DNA from: Anarhynchus alexandrinus
Lineage: Eukaryota > Chordata > Aves > Charadriiformes > Charadriidae
Direction of reading: 5' to 3'
Assembly: GCA_008711295.1 (NCBI GenBank)
Contig: VUYV01000088.1
Span: 2,807,812-2,871,811 of the forward strand
Length of the DNA: 64,000 bases
The position numbers and the translations under genes were made by a program. Numbering within the stretch: position 1 is the first letter of the stretch; each line of letters begins with the position of its first letter. Below are positions 35,301 through 47,330 of the stretch, piece after piece. The notes beneath the pieces were generated by a model that did no database searches, had not been told where the DNA came from, and was given only the letters and a program-made list of their open reading frames with translations.

Positions 35301-38220
35301 TCAGTTTAATGTTAGTATTAGTGCGAATAATACTAAGAATAATAGCCAGAAATAATTACCCAACTTACATTCCTTAGTTGAAAGTCTTATTGAAGCCAGT
35401 AGGAATTTTGCCAAAACAAGGGTCGGATAGGAACATGGTGATTTGACATTCGTCTATTTATTTAATGAAATTACAATTGCATATTGACAGATATTTTCTT
35501 CAGAAAATTTGAAGTGGTAACATTTTTCTCAAATTGTCTATGTCCAGCTCTGTGAAGATTAGTGGTGAGAAATTAAAGTAGAATTAAGCCAACTTCATGT
35601 CATGCCCATCTGAATTTTCCATAAATTGAGATTCAATACTTTGTTTCAGCCTTCATGAGACTCTAGCTATCTTCAAACTTTGGATCTGAGCCGGTGTTTG
35701 AATTTATTTCATAGAATTATCATAGAATCAGAATGGTTAGGGTTGGAAGGAACCTTAAAGATCATCTTGTTCCAACCCCCTTGCCGTGGGCAGGGACACC
35801 TTCCACTAGACCAGGTTGCTCAAAGCCCCATCCAGCCTGGCCTTGAACACCTCCGGGGATGTGGCATCCACAGCTTCTCTAGGCAACATGTTCCAGTTTC
35901 TGGTGGGCTACTGCACCACCCTACTCATAGGCTCATCTCTACACTAAATTAACATATAAACCTTTTGTACATTAACAACTGTTTGGCTCTGTTTTCTCTC
36001 TTTGACAGATGCACAAAAGATCAGCTAGTGTCCAAGACAGTTGTGCTTAATCAAAGAAGAGCAAACAGACACAAATCTCCCATGTGAAGTATCCTCTGAG
36101 TTACCCACATCATCCTGAGTTATTGTTTCAATGACAAATTATAATACTATTTTAAATTAAGCTTGATGCCACTCAGGTTACATTTCTCATGTGTTGATAA
36201 GAATTAAACTGCATCCTCTTGATTTAAAGGTCAATAAATACAAGATTGTTTAAAAATTCAATGTCCTATCACAATATTTTTAAGCTGACAAAAAAGTTAC
36301 CTGATAAGTGATATGAACGACAGGTGGTTCCTGTGAACACGGATAGGCTAAAGATATCCTCCTCCCGTTTTTAGCACAGTCTGTTATTTCAGAAAGACTC
36401 AGTTGTAACTCATTGAAGCTGCCACAAAGCCTCTCTAAATTTCTAGATATGTGACTCATTCCTCTTTCACTTGGCAAATTGTTGTTTTTAGGAGAACTTG
36501 ATGTTTCTTGGATCACATTGAACTGCACTTTAGGGGAGGTTGGTCTGCTGGAAAGCCTGGTAGGTGTTCCAAAACCAAGAAGAGACACTGAACGCTTGGT
36601 AGGTTCAGCATCCAGTGTATCCAAGGCCACCGAGGCATCACCTGGGAGCCTTTTTTCATCCAGATCGCTCACACTTGATGAAGAGCTCTGCTCATAACTA
36701 GGGCTTTTTGCTTCTTCATTGAGTCTTCTCCTGCCACTAGGAGATTGAATAACTGTGCTTCTTGGTATTAGCAGCTCCCTGCTTTGAGGTTGGTCTTCTG
36801 TGGCAATATTTTCAAATAACTTTCTTTTTCCAGGAATATTCACAGAGGATTCAAAGTTATAAAACATATTCTGCTTTGTCTCAGGCAATGCTGAAGAATC
36901 TTCTTCCAGCATCAGTTCTTTGATCATCAGGCGCATTACATACCTGTCTGAACTTGAAGATGGAATGAGACTAGGCTCAGCAAACTTTTGCTTCCCAATC
37001 AGAATCAATAGGAGTTTATCTGTCAAAAAGCATAGGCCCTTTGGTCTTTCATATTTTTCCAGCTGTATTTGTTGAATATGAGGCATGCAAGAAGAGGTTA
37101 CTGAATACACCAAAACAATGTTAGAAGTATTAGAGGCTACTGCCACAATCTGAGCTCTAAGGTCAAAAGCCATTATATCAGGAACCAGAATACCTGGGAT
37201 GGTGACTTTTCTGGTGGTGGTTACCTTCCTCTCAAAAGTCACCAAGATCAAGTGAGAAGAATCTTGACCATTTGTGGCTGCAGAGTCTTTGCGTTTCAGA
37301 GTAATAAGAGGACCAGGATCAGACCGACGGTGGTTTGCAAGGATATGGGTTAAATCCACAGGACCTGACGAAGAAGAAGCAACTGAATCAACACCTGATC
37401 TATCTGAATCTGTGGACTTTCTTCGCAGGTCCATGGAGTATTCCTCATCACCAAGCACCAGAGCAGACTGTGAGATTAAAGAACCAGTTTCTGTACCAGA
37501 TGGCACATCAAATGCAATGCCCGCATTCAAACCACAGATATTATCTAAAGGAAGCTCAGTAGCTACAGCAATTTGGAAATCCAGTGTGGCTTCTATAGCA
37601 CAGATATAACCTCCCACATCAAAGACTGGGCAAAAGGAGCAGGTACTTAGAGTTTTCTGAGCATCATCCCATATGTAGGAATGCAGAGCACTGCCTATAG
37701 CAACTACTAAACGATTGCCATCCTTAGTCCAGCAAGCACAGTGGATAAGCCCACTGCTTTTGATATCTGCCTTAACTCTAGTATTGTCAGTACGAACAGC
37801 ATGCAAGACTGAAGCGTCTCTTTTTGTAAGCACAGCCAAGACCTCCTTCTTTGGATGCCAGACACAGCCCTGGGAAAGCAGTGGAAACGGCTCACCAACT
37901 TCACAAGTCTGAGAAATCAAGGGTTTGTTCTTCTCTGCAGTGCTGTAGCCCAGCTGCCAAATGCTAACATGCTTTTTATGCTGAACAGCAAGCAGAGCTG
38001 GGGTGTCTGTAGAGCAACATGGGCCCCAGTAAAGCCCATGAACATGTTCAAATTGACCAACAACACTTGAGTCTCCAAACTTTAGTTCTCCGTTATGATA
38101 GTATAAAGCAGTCAGTATCACTTGCTTCCCATCTGTCCAGGCAATTCCGTGCACGGGGTGGATGGCCTGATATAAAGCATTGAGGCCAGTTCTCAGCAGC
38201 TTTGCCTTTCCCAGCTCCAT
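23185..38220 (-). CDS. WDCP: WDCP copy B (WD repeat and coiled-coil containing protein), whole coding span
   Basis: Minus-strand gene with three coding exons: 38220-36301, 27263-27143 and 23351-23185. Joined they give 735 codons (640 + 40 + 1 split Gly + 54). The layout matches copy A: a WD-like N-terminal region, a Ser-rich linker with basic QSP..RR motifs, a short coiled coil at about residues 587-617, and a C-terminal domain split over two small exons. Introns are much longer than in copy A (about 9.0 and 3.8 kb). FKBP1B lies head-to-head on the right, the arrangement I recall for human WDCP, so this is the positional orthologue. The C-terminus differs from copy A after the shared IRDG/VRDA motif. 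No disabling change is seen, so both copies look functional. Confidence 0.92.
26221..26255. repeat. TA-rich microsatellite with ACTA interruptions
   Basis: A (TA)n run is interrupted by AAACTA twice, so a TATATATATATAAACTA-like unit is duplicated. Simple sequence inside WDCP-B intron 3. Confidence 0.85.
26734..26756. repeat. (AT)n microsatellite
   Basis: An uninterrupted AT dinucleotide run of about eleven units inside WDCP-B intron 3. Likely length-variable. Confidence 0.9.
27143..27263 (-). CDS. WDCP: WDCP copy B, middle coding exon
   Basis: A 121-base exon on the minus strand. The acceptor AG is at 27265-27264 (after TATATGCATTTGAAG) and the donor GTATGT starts at 27142. It encodes 40 residues including [20 protein letters not shown] and ends in EMKH plus the first base of Gly. 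Phase 0 in and phase 1 out, as in copy A. It is one codon longer than the copy A exon, and its first ten residues are poorly conserved. Confidence 0.86.
27423..27800 (+). other. Unidentified ORF antisense to WDCP copy B intron 2
   Basis: From the first ATG (27423) this frame stays open for 125 codons to a stop at 27798-27800. The frame is open to 27384 upstream without an ATG. A pyrimidine run ending TTTATAG sits just upstream (about 27396-27411), resembling a splice acceptor. The peptide has a central hydrophobic Trp-rich stretch and a Gln/Asp/Ser-rich end. I recognise no domain. Length alone is marginal in AT-rich intron DNA, so chance is quite possible. Confidence 0.2.
29925..30095. repeat. 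Old MIR/L2-like fragment
   Basis: The stretch from TTTTTATAGATGATCAAATC through ATTCAAGGTCATGCAAATAA and on to TGCCTTAACCCAAAGACCAT follows the familiar order of the CORE-SINE/L2 family in its reverse reading ('cattttacagatgaggaaac ... cccaaggtcacacagc ... cctaaccact'). It is heavily diverged. The family call is from memory of the consensus. Confidence 0.5.
33975..34065. repeat. Old interspersed repeat fragment, family not assigned
   Basis: The run CTCTGCCGTGCTAGGGATTA, followed by a TACAAACAC stretch, resembles a motif ('gtgctaggcgctgtacaaacac') common in an ancient amniote repeat. A second related piece is at 46495-46575. I cannot name the family with confidence. Confidence 0.35.
35710..35935 (-). 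mobile_element. CR1 LINE, 3' end fragment
   Basis: Minus-oriented CR1. It opens with CATAGAAT octamers (the reverse complement of ATTCTATG), then GGTTGGAAGGAACCTTAAAG and the rest of the CR1 3' UTR, reading back toward the end of ORF2 at about 35900. It lies in intron 2 of WDCP copy B, close to the donor. It is 5' truncated and inactive. Confidence 0.93.
36301..38220 (-). CDS. WDCP: WDCP copy B, main coding exon (start codon to propeller and coiled coil)
   Basis: Encodes residues 1-640. The start is the ATG at 38220-38218 (AAAAAGATGG context), the same MELGK start as copy A. The frame is open 36 bases further upstream, but without an ATG. Residues 1-37 are identical to copy A, and so is [20 protein letters not shown]. 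In those 37 codons I count 13 synonymous and no amino-acid-changing differences. Copy B differs mainly in the linker between about residues 455 and 580, where it has its own Ser-rich stretches ([12 protein letters not shown]). The exon ends TATCAG followed by GTAACT. Confidence 0.95.
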
Positions 38221-38286
38221 CTTTTTAAGCTTTTTGTCTACTGGTAGTTGTTCCAAAGTAGGGAATCCATGGAATTCACTTGCAGA

Positions 38287-38475
38287 TCATGACGAAAATT
38301 TTATCTTGTATCTCCTTCCCTTCCTTTCCAGAATCAAGCTGGTTTTTCTGCTAATAATCCAAGAGCCTATATTGTGAACTCCTTCCCAGTAAGCCCGCAG
38401 CTGCTCTTCTAAGTATAAATCCATGTCAAAGCTGCTTTTGCTATGTCTTTTCCTGGGAGGAGTTATCATCTTCAT
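38287..38475 (-). other. 62-codon ORF just upstream of WDCP copy B
   Basis: An ATG-to-TGA frame on the minus strand, 38475 to 38287, ending 66 bases before the WDCP-B start codon. The peptide is basic at both ends and has a plausible folded middle (SFDMDLYLEEQLRAYWEGV). An acceptor-like run (ATTTTTAAATATATTCCCAG, then CAG) lies upstream, at about 38541. If the exon really starts there, this ORF would sit in the 5' UTR of the WDCP-B mRNA as a non-overlapping uORF. I do not recognise the protein. Chance remains a serious alternative. Confidence 0.3.
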
Positions 38476-41400
38476 GTGATGGCTAACAAGGTTTAACCAA
38501 TTACTGTACGTTTTCGTAGAAGTCTATTTTTAACTCTTCACTGCTGGGAATATATTTAAAAATAACACTCTAATACCTTGACCTTCAGTGAACGAGGGTC
38601 TTTAATGAAGGCTGGAGAGAGATCATACACCATTAAGCCGAAGTATTAAGCTACAGCCTGAAATAATGACCTGACACTTCTTTCAGCCAGCCTTTGAAGG
38701 ATAAAAGAAGATTTAAACATACCTGAGAACTATACAAGGCAGATTGCAATCTCTGATGGACAGCATCGTTCAAAGATACAAGATCCTAAGTGGCTATGAA
38801 AGGGAAGTAGAAAAGGGAAATCATGTTCTCTTCTGTTAGTAGTTAGAAGAGAATGAAGGAAGGTGAGATTTTTTTTTTTTAAAGCAAAATAGTGTAAAAG
38901 CAAAGACAGCTGATTAGTGTTCATTTTACTGGGACAGATTTCCTAGCTACAAATATATATAGATTTCTTTCTTGGTCTTCCCAGCCACCTGTGTCTGAGG
39001 ACCGTTCCCTTGTCATATAGCCAAATGCAAAGAGGAAGCCAAAATTTTCCTGTTTTCCTAAACCCTGCAGTTTCTACAGTATGTAAAATAATATCACGCA
39101 AAGATCCTAGAGTTGACAAAGACCCAACCAATGAACTCATGTAAGACAGTGGGGCCGTGTGAGGACACGCCAATTTGTTTCAGTTGTATTGTTTTGGGAC
39201 CAGAGCTGGTTCAGATGGACTGCCTTGGGTGTCTCCATTCTTCCCTCCTTTTCTGGGTTTAGCTTGGACAGAACTTGCATATCGCTGAACATAAATTGTC
39301 AGGGTGGGATTCATTACTTGAATATAACCAACCATTACTATTTTCAATACCCTAGGATATCTGAGACAGCCACACTGGCTGGCAGATATGGCATACGACT
39401 TACAGAAGAGTAGTGCCATTCTGGAGTGGCAGCTGGCAACATAGAGATGATCCCTGGATAGTCCCTAGACTGTCTAAGATGGTATTAGAAGCTTATGTAC
39501 AGGTAACTGAATCCTATCCTCAGCATCTTTTTGTAGTTCTTGTTTTGCCAGCATCTCCTTTCTGCTTTGATGTAACTTGTTTCTCTTTCTGTTTGCATAA
39601 AAAAAAATAATGTGAATAAATTAGGCCTGGGCAGAGGTTTACAAATTATCAGTATAAACACTATGGTTAAAGATGTAAGACTTAACTATACACATTCTGC
39701 ATGTTTGGCTGATTTATATTTTATGTATTTTTATGCTACTACCTGGGAAAAACAGACCTCTTGTTGAAGGCAGTTGGACTTCTGTTGTAAGAATGTTTTT
39801 AGTATTGTTTTTCCACGTATATTTACTGAGGATGGTGAGTACCAATAAAGAACTCCAAATTTATGTAAAGTAATCATACCGTATTCACAGCTACTTGTTT
39901 TTTGTAGATTATTTCATGAAGATTACATTCAAAATCAAAACTTTCTTATATTCATAAAGGACAAGCCAGCAGTGATGACCGGAATAGGTAAAAAATAAAA
40001 AGTTAAATATGCAGGTTAGAAGACCCCTTTTTATGCAAGACTCCTAAATTTTTGGTGCCTGTTGGTGCTTGCAGTGAAACCATGGGTTTTAATGATTTTA
40101 CTTTACCCATTGCTGACACAGATGCCCAGGCCACACTTAAGATGCCACACTGCCACACCTGTTTCACTAGGAACTCTTGACTATTCTGCACTTCCTCAAA
40201 GTGGTAGCAGGATTATTGTGCCATATATTAGTGGTAGCTTTTTACCCATAGTAGTTATAATGAATAGGTTACACTAAAATACAATCCCAGCAGCTCCACA
40301 AATTTGCAGAGTCTGTGTAAGACATTTTTGTTTTGCTTTAAAATAATGCTGTTTCGCTGCTTTGCTGTCTTCTGGATGTGTTTTACTGAAACTGATAAAG
40401 CTATTCTTTAGCACAGACATCTCATCTACATTCTGAATGGTGCTTTAAATACTGTAACAAAGCTATGTTGCAGCTGGATTCTAGCAACCTAAAATGTGTC
40501 TTGGATGCAGAAACTTCTGCCTCAGTATGACTGAAATGCTCAGATGTTTCACTAAGGATGATGTGTGTTCTGCTAGCTATGCAGACATCTTGAGATCATG
40601 GAATACTCATGTGGAACATTGGACTTTCTTTGCTTTTTTTTTTTCATTTCATCATTTCTCATAGCATGCCAGAGGGCGATAAAAGGCTGAATCTATGAGA
40701 TTTGCCAGTAACAGAATCATCCTCAATTTTGGAATTCAGGGTCTCCCACAAACACTGAGGTCTTGAAAAATATTTGTAGCAGAGCCACAATGAGCTTTTC
40801 ATCTAGCTCTGAAAGCATTAGGAAATAGGACTTCATCTGATGTAGTTATGTTTATTTCTTGTTATCTCTAAGATACTCAGATATAAAAATTACAACATCC
40901 ACAAAGTCTCACTGGCATGGTAGTGAGGTGATAAGGTAGTGACACCTGATTTATTCACAGCTGATTTCTGCTTCATCCAGTGTTAAGATCCTATTCACCT
41001 CCTGTATCACATAATATCTTTATGGTAGATTTTTTCTAGAAAGTCTGAAGCAAATGAATAAAGGTGCTTAGTAGATAAGGAGTTACTTGGGATCAAAGCA
41101 AATTCCAGATGCAGACACAAGGTGAATGAAAGAGACAATGAACTTTTGTTTGACACAGCCTCATTTTTAAAAACAGGATAAAAATAGAAAAGGGGAAAAC
41201 CAAGTTCCCCTCATTGAGCTAGCATATTTTTTCCAGAAACTGGTAAAACATTTAAATAATATTTCTGTGTCACCTTGGCATGCACAGATCTATATAGCAC
41301 ACACTATAAAGGCCAGTTACTGAAAACTGTCCTGGCAATACTACAGTTTTCCTTTGAGACTTGGGAAAGCAATTTGACAAGTAGTCTGTTAGTACTGTTA

Positions 41401-41606
41401 GTAATCTGAGACACTCCAGTGAGCAACCACAGTCTTTACACTGATACTGAGCTAGATTTTGATCCTATTAACATCACTGTGCCTCAGATTAACTTTGGTA
41501 TAACTCAGATCAGGATGTCACCCATAGTTTAAACAAGGTGTTTCAGCTGGTGGCACCTTGGCTGGCTCTCTCCTGCGGAGTGATTCCAGCCAGCCAGTCT
41601 CTGTTG

Positions 41607-41678
41607 CTTAGAAGTAACGTGCAAAGTTAGCGTACAAAGCTTAGAAGTAGCGTAGGTTGTTAGAAGTAGCGTACAAAG
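41607..41678. repeat. Cluster of short imperfect repeats with CpGs
   Basis: TTAGAAGTARCGT occurs three times (near 41608, 41641 and 41660), alternating with GCGTACAAAG twice (about 41630 and 41669). The spacing is irregular, 19-33 bases. The cluster sits in a slightly CpG-enriched pocket (41570-41705) within AT-rich DNA. No known element was recognised. Confidence 0.75.
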
Positions 41679-43251
41679 TCCAAAATTGAACGCCACCCAC
41701 CGAGCTGCACATAGCTGTTAGTAGCTGTGAGTTCCCATGGTTCCTAATGAATGTTGGAAAATTAATCCAGCCCTCATTGTTGCAGAGGTTGAGCTACCCT
41801 TTTTTATAATACTGATTTTATATTGCTGTTTTCTCACATTGCTATACTTACTATTCACCTGTCTTGGGAAATGGTGAATACATTTTGAGTTCAATATGGA
41901 TCAGAGCTAATGAGTTCCAGGCTCTCTAAGTGTATTTGCCTGGCTATTTCTTGTCCAGTGGGAGATCGGTATCTAAATGTCTCTGTGGATCTGAGTTCAG
42001 TGCCTTGCTGGAAAAGCTGAGATTCAGACTTAATTTTGTCCTTTATTCATGGTAAAATAACTCTTTCCAGGCTAAATCTTGCTTCAAGTTAATTAATTTG
42101 ATGTTAATATTGCTGGTGACTTCAGAGGAAGACAGATGCAGCTCAATATGTAATAAAAACATAAAAGTAGTAATTTTTCTAATACTAATTTAAGTCAACT
42201 TTATAAAACATCTAATGCTTTGTGGCATTTTTCCTTCAAAGATATTTCTATGTAAAAACACTCACCATGATTTCACCAATTTAAGTTGAGTTTAACGCTT
42301 GCAAGAAGCTTGAGCAATGTATTTATTTTCCCACATTGACATTTCTTTGCCTTGAGATCCTATTTAAAAAAAATAGTTATCTGTCACAAGCTAACTGGAA
42401 CAGAATGTAAAAATGGTGCACAGTTAATAAAGATACAAAATATGTAATCTGTCAGAGCGGATCTACTGATCGCACTATGTAAATCAGCATTCTTTTGACA
42501 GTGATATGTCTGTGTGCTGTTACTGCTCTCAGAATGGGATTTAACTCACTAGCTAGCATGTTTTTGTATGTATGTCACGTAAAATGGGAAAGATCTAATG
42601 CAAGACTGTATTTTTTACATAAATATATTTAAGAAAACTGTTAAGAAGATTGGTTAATTAAAAAAAACACTTATACAAATTATTGCATAAAGGTAAGGCC
42701 CTGATCTTTTCTATGCAGGCTATATTCAAACTAAGGAGACATCAGGCAGGAAAGTTGTGGCTTCTTTCTAAGACTATTTCTTTTGTACTTGCAGTGCCAT
42801 GGTCTTACCTTTCTTGAGTGCCTGCCGGGGCCAAATGTAACAGGCTAGCTTGATCTGTCATCTGCTAAACAGAGGCATCTAGTATGGAGACACATATGAT
42901 GGAGGAGACATTGCTAGAGTACAGATAAAGGTTTTGCAGCTTCTTGTAGAAGTTCACAAATTCTGTGAACTCACTTCCACACTCAGTGATATGCTGCTAG
43001 ATGGCAGCTTTCCAAATGTAGTAAGTGTATGACTGACTGCAGCCAGTCCTTTGACCTCCGATGTGACCTCCAATTCTCTGAAATCGCCCTGGATCTCAGG
43101 GAAGCCACCAGAGATGTTCCATCATATCATTCCAACCTGAGCTATCCATCAGTCTTGCAGGAGTGTTGTCAACAGTCCTCTTCATATTTGTGGTTCCTGG
43201 AACTCCATCTCTTCTCTAATAGAAAGGCAAGAATCACACAATTCTAACATA

Positions 43252-43275
43252 GCAGTCCAGTCCAGTCCAGTCCAG
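43252..43275. repeat. Pentanucleotide microsatellite
   Basis: The five-base unit CAGTC/GTCCA is repeated about four and a half times. Simple sequence, probably length-variable. Confidence 0.9.
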
Positions 43276-46200
43276 GAGGAGTTGGCAAAGCATTTGTTAA
43301 TCTCCCAAGCCTTCCCTTTTGTGGTTTAGAGTGAGACTCTTGTGGTTCATTGGGCTGGGGAGAAGAGAACCAAACCTTTTCAGAAGGCCACTTCATTCTT
43401 CCTTCCAGCAAGACTGTTGGGCTCTGTGTTTTTCTGGCTTTCACAATGATAAACAAAATAGGTGAGGAATTAGGAAGGAAAGAACATAAAGGGTGGTTAT
43501 GCAAACATGGTCACAGAGAATGAGACTCATTTCATATTTAATTGTAGGAGTGGGATTCACCTCACAAATTAACATTTCTACATTGAGGTATATACATATG
43601 GCTGCCTACATGAAAGTAGTACCCAAGCTCCCACTGGGCAACTGAGTTGAGCCTCACCTCACTAACATATCTCGAGACATACGCATTATAGTTGTCTAAG
43701 TCTGACCCTGCTTACTGATTCGCTTAAAAGTCAGTGGTGAGAAATAGACACTTTTAGGGCATGATTCATTCCATCCTAAAGTACCTAAAATAGATAAATG
43801 AATCTTGCTTTATGAGCCTAGCTGAAGTACTCAGATAGGACATGGTTATGAACAGATGAATGCCAAGGAATGGTGGTGCAGTCATTACGCGCATGTCTGT
43901 TATAACTAGTACATTTATCAATGATCAGCCCACTGACAGCCCTTTCTAGAGCTACGTTTCCTACATCCCACATCCCTCCCACCGCTGAATGCACTCTCTG
44001 TCTCAGACCACTATTTTGTAACTTAATACTCCCATCTCTATATGCCAGTCTCTTGTGCTTGTTTTATAAAGCAATCAAGTTTTTGATGGTGTTCTTAAAA
44101 AGGAATATTTCCCAAGCTTGAGCTGTGTTTGTGTGGAATAGAATCGTAAGGAAAGTGATAGAAACTCCAGTACTTAATGTTATTAAAATTAGACTAGACA
44201 GAAGAGTATGAAATGTTCTTTAGGAAACATTCCTGTCTTGGCAAAGAGAGGGAATGAATGATCTAATAGGTCTTTCCATCTGTAAGTCAACATTCAGCTT
44301 CCAAATTATGCCAGTCTTTTTCTTTCATAAGCATTAAATGTATTTGCTTTTGAAGATGTCTCTTCCTAGTACCTTCTTTTTTACATGATGAGCTGAATTT
44401 ATACTTTTGAAGTGATATTTTTATCATTTGCACCAAACACATCAGATAACTTAGGAACGTCTTGCATGGCGAAATGATAAATAGATTGCTCCCATTTGAA
44501 AGTGACTTGAAGAAGAACTAAGGATAATAATATTTTTAGCAGATACATATTTATCCCAGCTTAATAATTTGTAAGGGTCACTTAAACTCTGTCTACACTC
44601 AGAAAATAATTTATTATTGTAATGTAAGTCAGGACAGTACAAGCCTGACATAACCCTGTATTGAAACTGGTTGGTTGACGGTGTAGACAGACTCAAACTC
44701 TTAGCAACGTCTATTTTGGAAAGTGCACTAGAAGGCAAATTTCGTAACGTATATCAAAATCAGTTTCTTCTGAATCACGTGGATTCCAGTACCTGTTCAA
44801 GCATTTAAACCGTAGTTGAGCATACTGATTGAGAAGGATCATGGGGTCTCTCTCTGAATCTAATTTTGCTTGATGTATGGGGTGTGTATGATGAAAACAC
44901 TTCTCATGGCCAGGTTACATGCATAGTTTTGCTGTTGCTGTCACTGGTAGAGCTGTTCTACTTTAGGGATGATTACGAGGCAATTTCAGAAATATCTGGG
45001 GAGAGCTGCTTCCCAGCTGTATTTGGAAACCCTTGTAACAAATCACCTTTGACTTGGTCTTCTCTAGAAATGTTCTTGCTAGTTAAACTTAGCAGAATCT
45101 CCCTACCTCTCTTACCACAGTGTAGACAAATATATTGGTGAATGTGTTCTAACACAAACCTGGTAACTAAAATGAAACAGTGGTAACATTGTGCTGCTAT
45201 CCACCTGCTTTTTTTAATAGTTCACCTATAACTTTCTGTGTAAGCTGATACAGAGCTATAGTGGATGGTGACTTTAATCCATAACCCTTGGGCTAGTTTA
45301 AGTGTTAGGTAGAATTTTACTGAAGGTCCTGCGGTGTCTAAATTTTTACTGAAAGTCTGCAATGGTTCTGTTTTGGCCTTCTATTTTGTCTCAGATAAGG
45401 CCTTAATTTAGAGGGAAAAAATAAAAAGACTGTCCTACTTCACTAGTAGGAAGGATCAGAAATTTTTCCACTTGAGGGTCAGTTTAAGCCTAAATACCTG
45501 TTCTCCAGGATTCAGCCACCACATAGTTGCAAAACCCAGAATGGCTGACTCAGCCTTGCCTTTCTGTAAGAGAGCTAAAGGCCAAATGCTGGGTCAACCC
45601 TGATGAGAAGCTGAATACCAGAAGGATTAGTGTTTGTGTTTGTCCTAGAGATGAATGCAAAAAGCCCGAGATTTTTAGTGGTGGTTGTTGATTTGTTGAC
45701 ACTTACCTAGAGTAAAGCTGTCCCTGGAGTATCATACAAAAAAAACCCCAACTTTTTACAGTCTTTCTGTGCTGTCCTGCTGATAGCTGTCCTGCTATGT
45801 GTACAACCTGCCTCTCTGCCTGCTGATCTTTAGTTGTAACTTCAGATCGTTTTGATTGGGAGGTTCTAGAAACTCATTAAATAGTGTCAGAATTGCACAT
45901 GCAGAATGAAGGAAAACAAATACTGCCTTAATTTTCTGAATCCATTACCCAGCTCCCTTGATTCATTTATCTGGAGGATTGAGAATGCCAGGTAATTTCT
46001 TTTCCACAGTTGCATTTTCCAAAATCATCGAAAGACTAATCAGAAGCTTGTAGCTAATATTTGTGGTTTGTTTGGTTTTCTCCTGTTGTTTGAACTGCTT
46101 CCAATATGTCTTGCCAGTGACATTTCTTCACCACGCAGAATAAATACCGAAACTACAGAGAAAAGAGTTTTGCTGGAGAAAGCAGCAAATGTGTTGCACT

Positions 46201-46494
46201 GTAAATACAAAGTTTCTCAAAGTCACTGACTTCCTTCTGTAACTTCCATGGCAAGGAAATGACAGAGCTGGAATAATTAGTTTACTGTTTATAGATCTGA
46301 TTCCAGTTCTGTTTTGTTCAGTTTGAAAGATAGACTTACTCACATTTTGTAGTCCATTTTTTGCTCTGAAAGATTGGATGGAAGAAAAATTTCATCCTCT
46401 TGGGCTGTCTGCTTATGGTGTTGTTATTATTGGAAATTTTATTTGTGAGACCACATTGCATGACCCCGAGTTTAGGCTCTGGGCCCCAAGGTGT

Positions 46495-46575
46495 TACATT
46501 TATTTATAATAAAAGACAACCTCTGCCCCTGAATTATGTGCAATCTAAATAGACAAGGCAGAATGATCATTCTCC
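46495..46575. repeat. Old interspersed repeat fragment, family not assigned
   Basis: The run AAAGACAACCTCTGCCCCTG, followed by CAATCTAAATAGACAAGGCA, matches the order of a motif widespread in sauropsid genomes ('agacagtccctgcccc ... cttacaatctaaatagacaagaca'). The fragment at 33975-34065 looks like an adjoining part of the same family. Confidence 0.4.
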
Positions 46576-46934
46576 TTATATAAGTGAAATAGTGAGGCAC
46601 GGAGCAATTCCGAGCATATCTTCAGTTCAGCAAGCTGGCTTCGAAACGGTAGGCAGTGGAGCAATATCAGTGCAGCAATCTGCATGTGTGCTAATTAGCC
46701 TGGATGGATGCTGCAGCTTCAGATTTATATTGCATCTGAGATGCTAGCTAGTTTTTACACATACCGTTGTGCAGTGCCCAGCAGATGTATTAGCCACTTT
46801 GGAGCATTATGCATTGCAAACAGAACCAAAGTAATTTAGGGTCATGCAGTCAATTTCAGAACTGTGGTTAACCTCACTACCACTTCTTCATTTCCTTCTC
46901 TTCTTCATTCTGCAGGAAAAATATTACAGACTCA

Positions 46935-47330
46935 TAAAGCAATTTAGGGGAAGAGATCTTTGGAGGCCATATGGTCCAACCGCTTGCTTGAAACAGGGCT
47001 GACTTCAAAGTTCAATCAGGTTCCTCAAGGCTGTGTTTGATAACTCATCTTGTGAAGCCTTTTTCCCTACTTTTAGTCAGAATTTCCCTTGCTGTGACTT
47101 GTGTCCATTGCTTCTTGTCCTTTTGTTGAGCATCTCTGAGAAGAATGTGGCACAATCCTCTCCACCACCCACTAGGTAGTTGTAGGCAGCAACTGACAAC
47201 CTTCCTTAGATTTGTCTTCTGCAGGCTGAACTAACCCAGCTCTCTCACCCTTTCCACATTGTCCAGCCACTAACCACATTGCACTGATCGGACTTGCTCC
47301 AGTCCATTAGTGTCGTTTCTGGTACTGGGG
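46935..47330 (-). mobile_element. Diverged CR1-like LINE fragment
   Basis: Minus-oriented and well decayed. Recognisable CR1 pieces in order are TGGAGGCCATATGGTCCAAC, a CTTGTGTCCATTGCTTCTTG block, GCAGGCTGAACTAACCCAGC with TCTCACCCTTTCC, and GACTTGCTCCAGTCC. These are the usual succession of the CR1 ORF2 end in reverse. It is much older than the copies at 1-261 and 35710-35935. Confidence 0.75.

Larger units (their letters stand above)
27264..36300 (-). other. Intron 2 of WDCP copy B
   Basis: About 9 kb, phase 0, donor GTAACT at 36300 and acceptor at 27265-27264. It holds a CR1 fragment (35710-35935), two ancient SINE/LINE-like fragments (29925-30095, 33975-34065) and an unexplained plus-strand ORF at 27423-27800. 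The rest is AT-rich with no feature I can name. Confidence 0.8.

Noticed and set aside
35680..35952. 90-codon plus-strand frame
   Set aside because: Antisense reading through the CR1 fragment at 35710-35935.
38221..38256. In-frame N-terminal extension of WDCP copy B
   Set aside because: The only initiator would be TTG. The MELGK ATG has a strong context and is shared by both paralogues.
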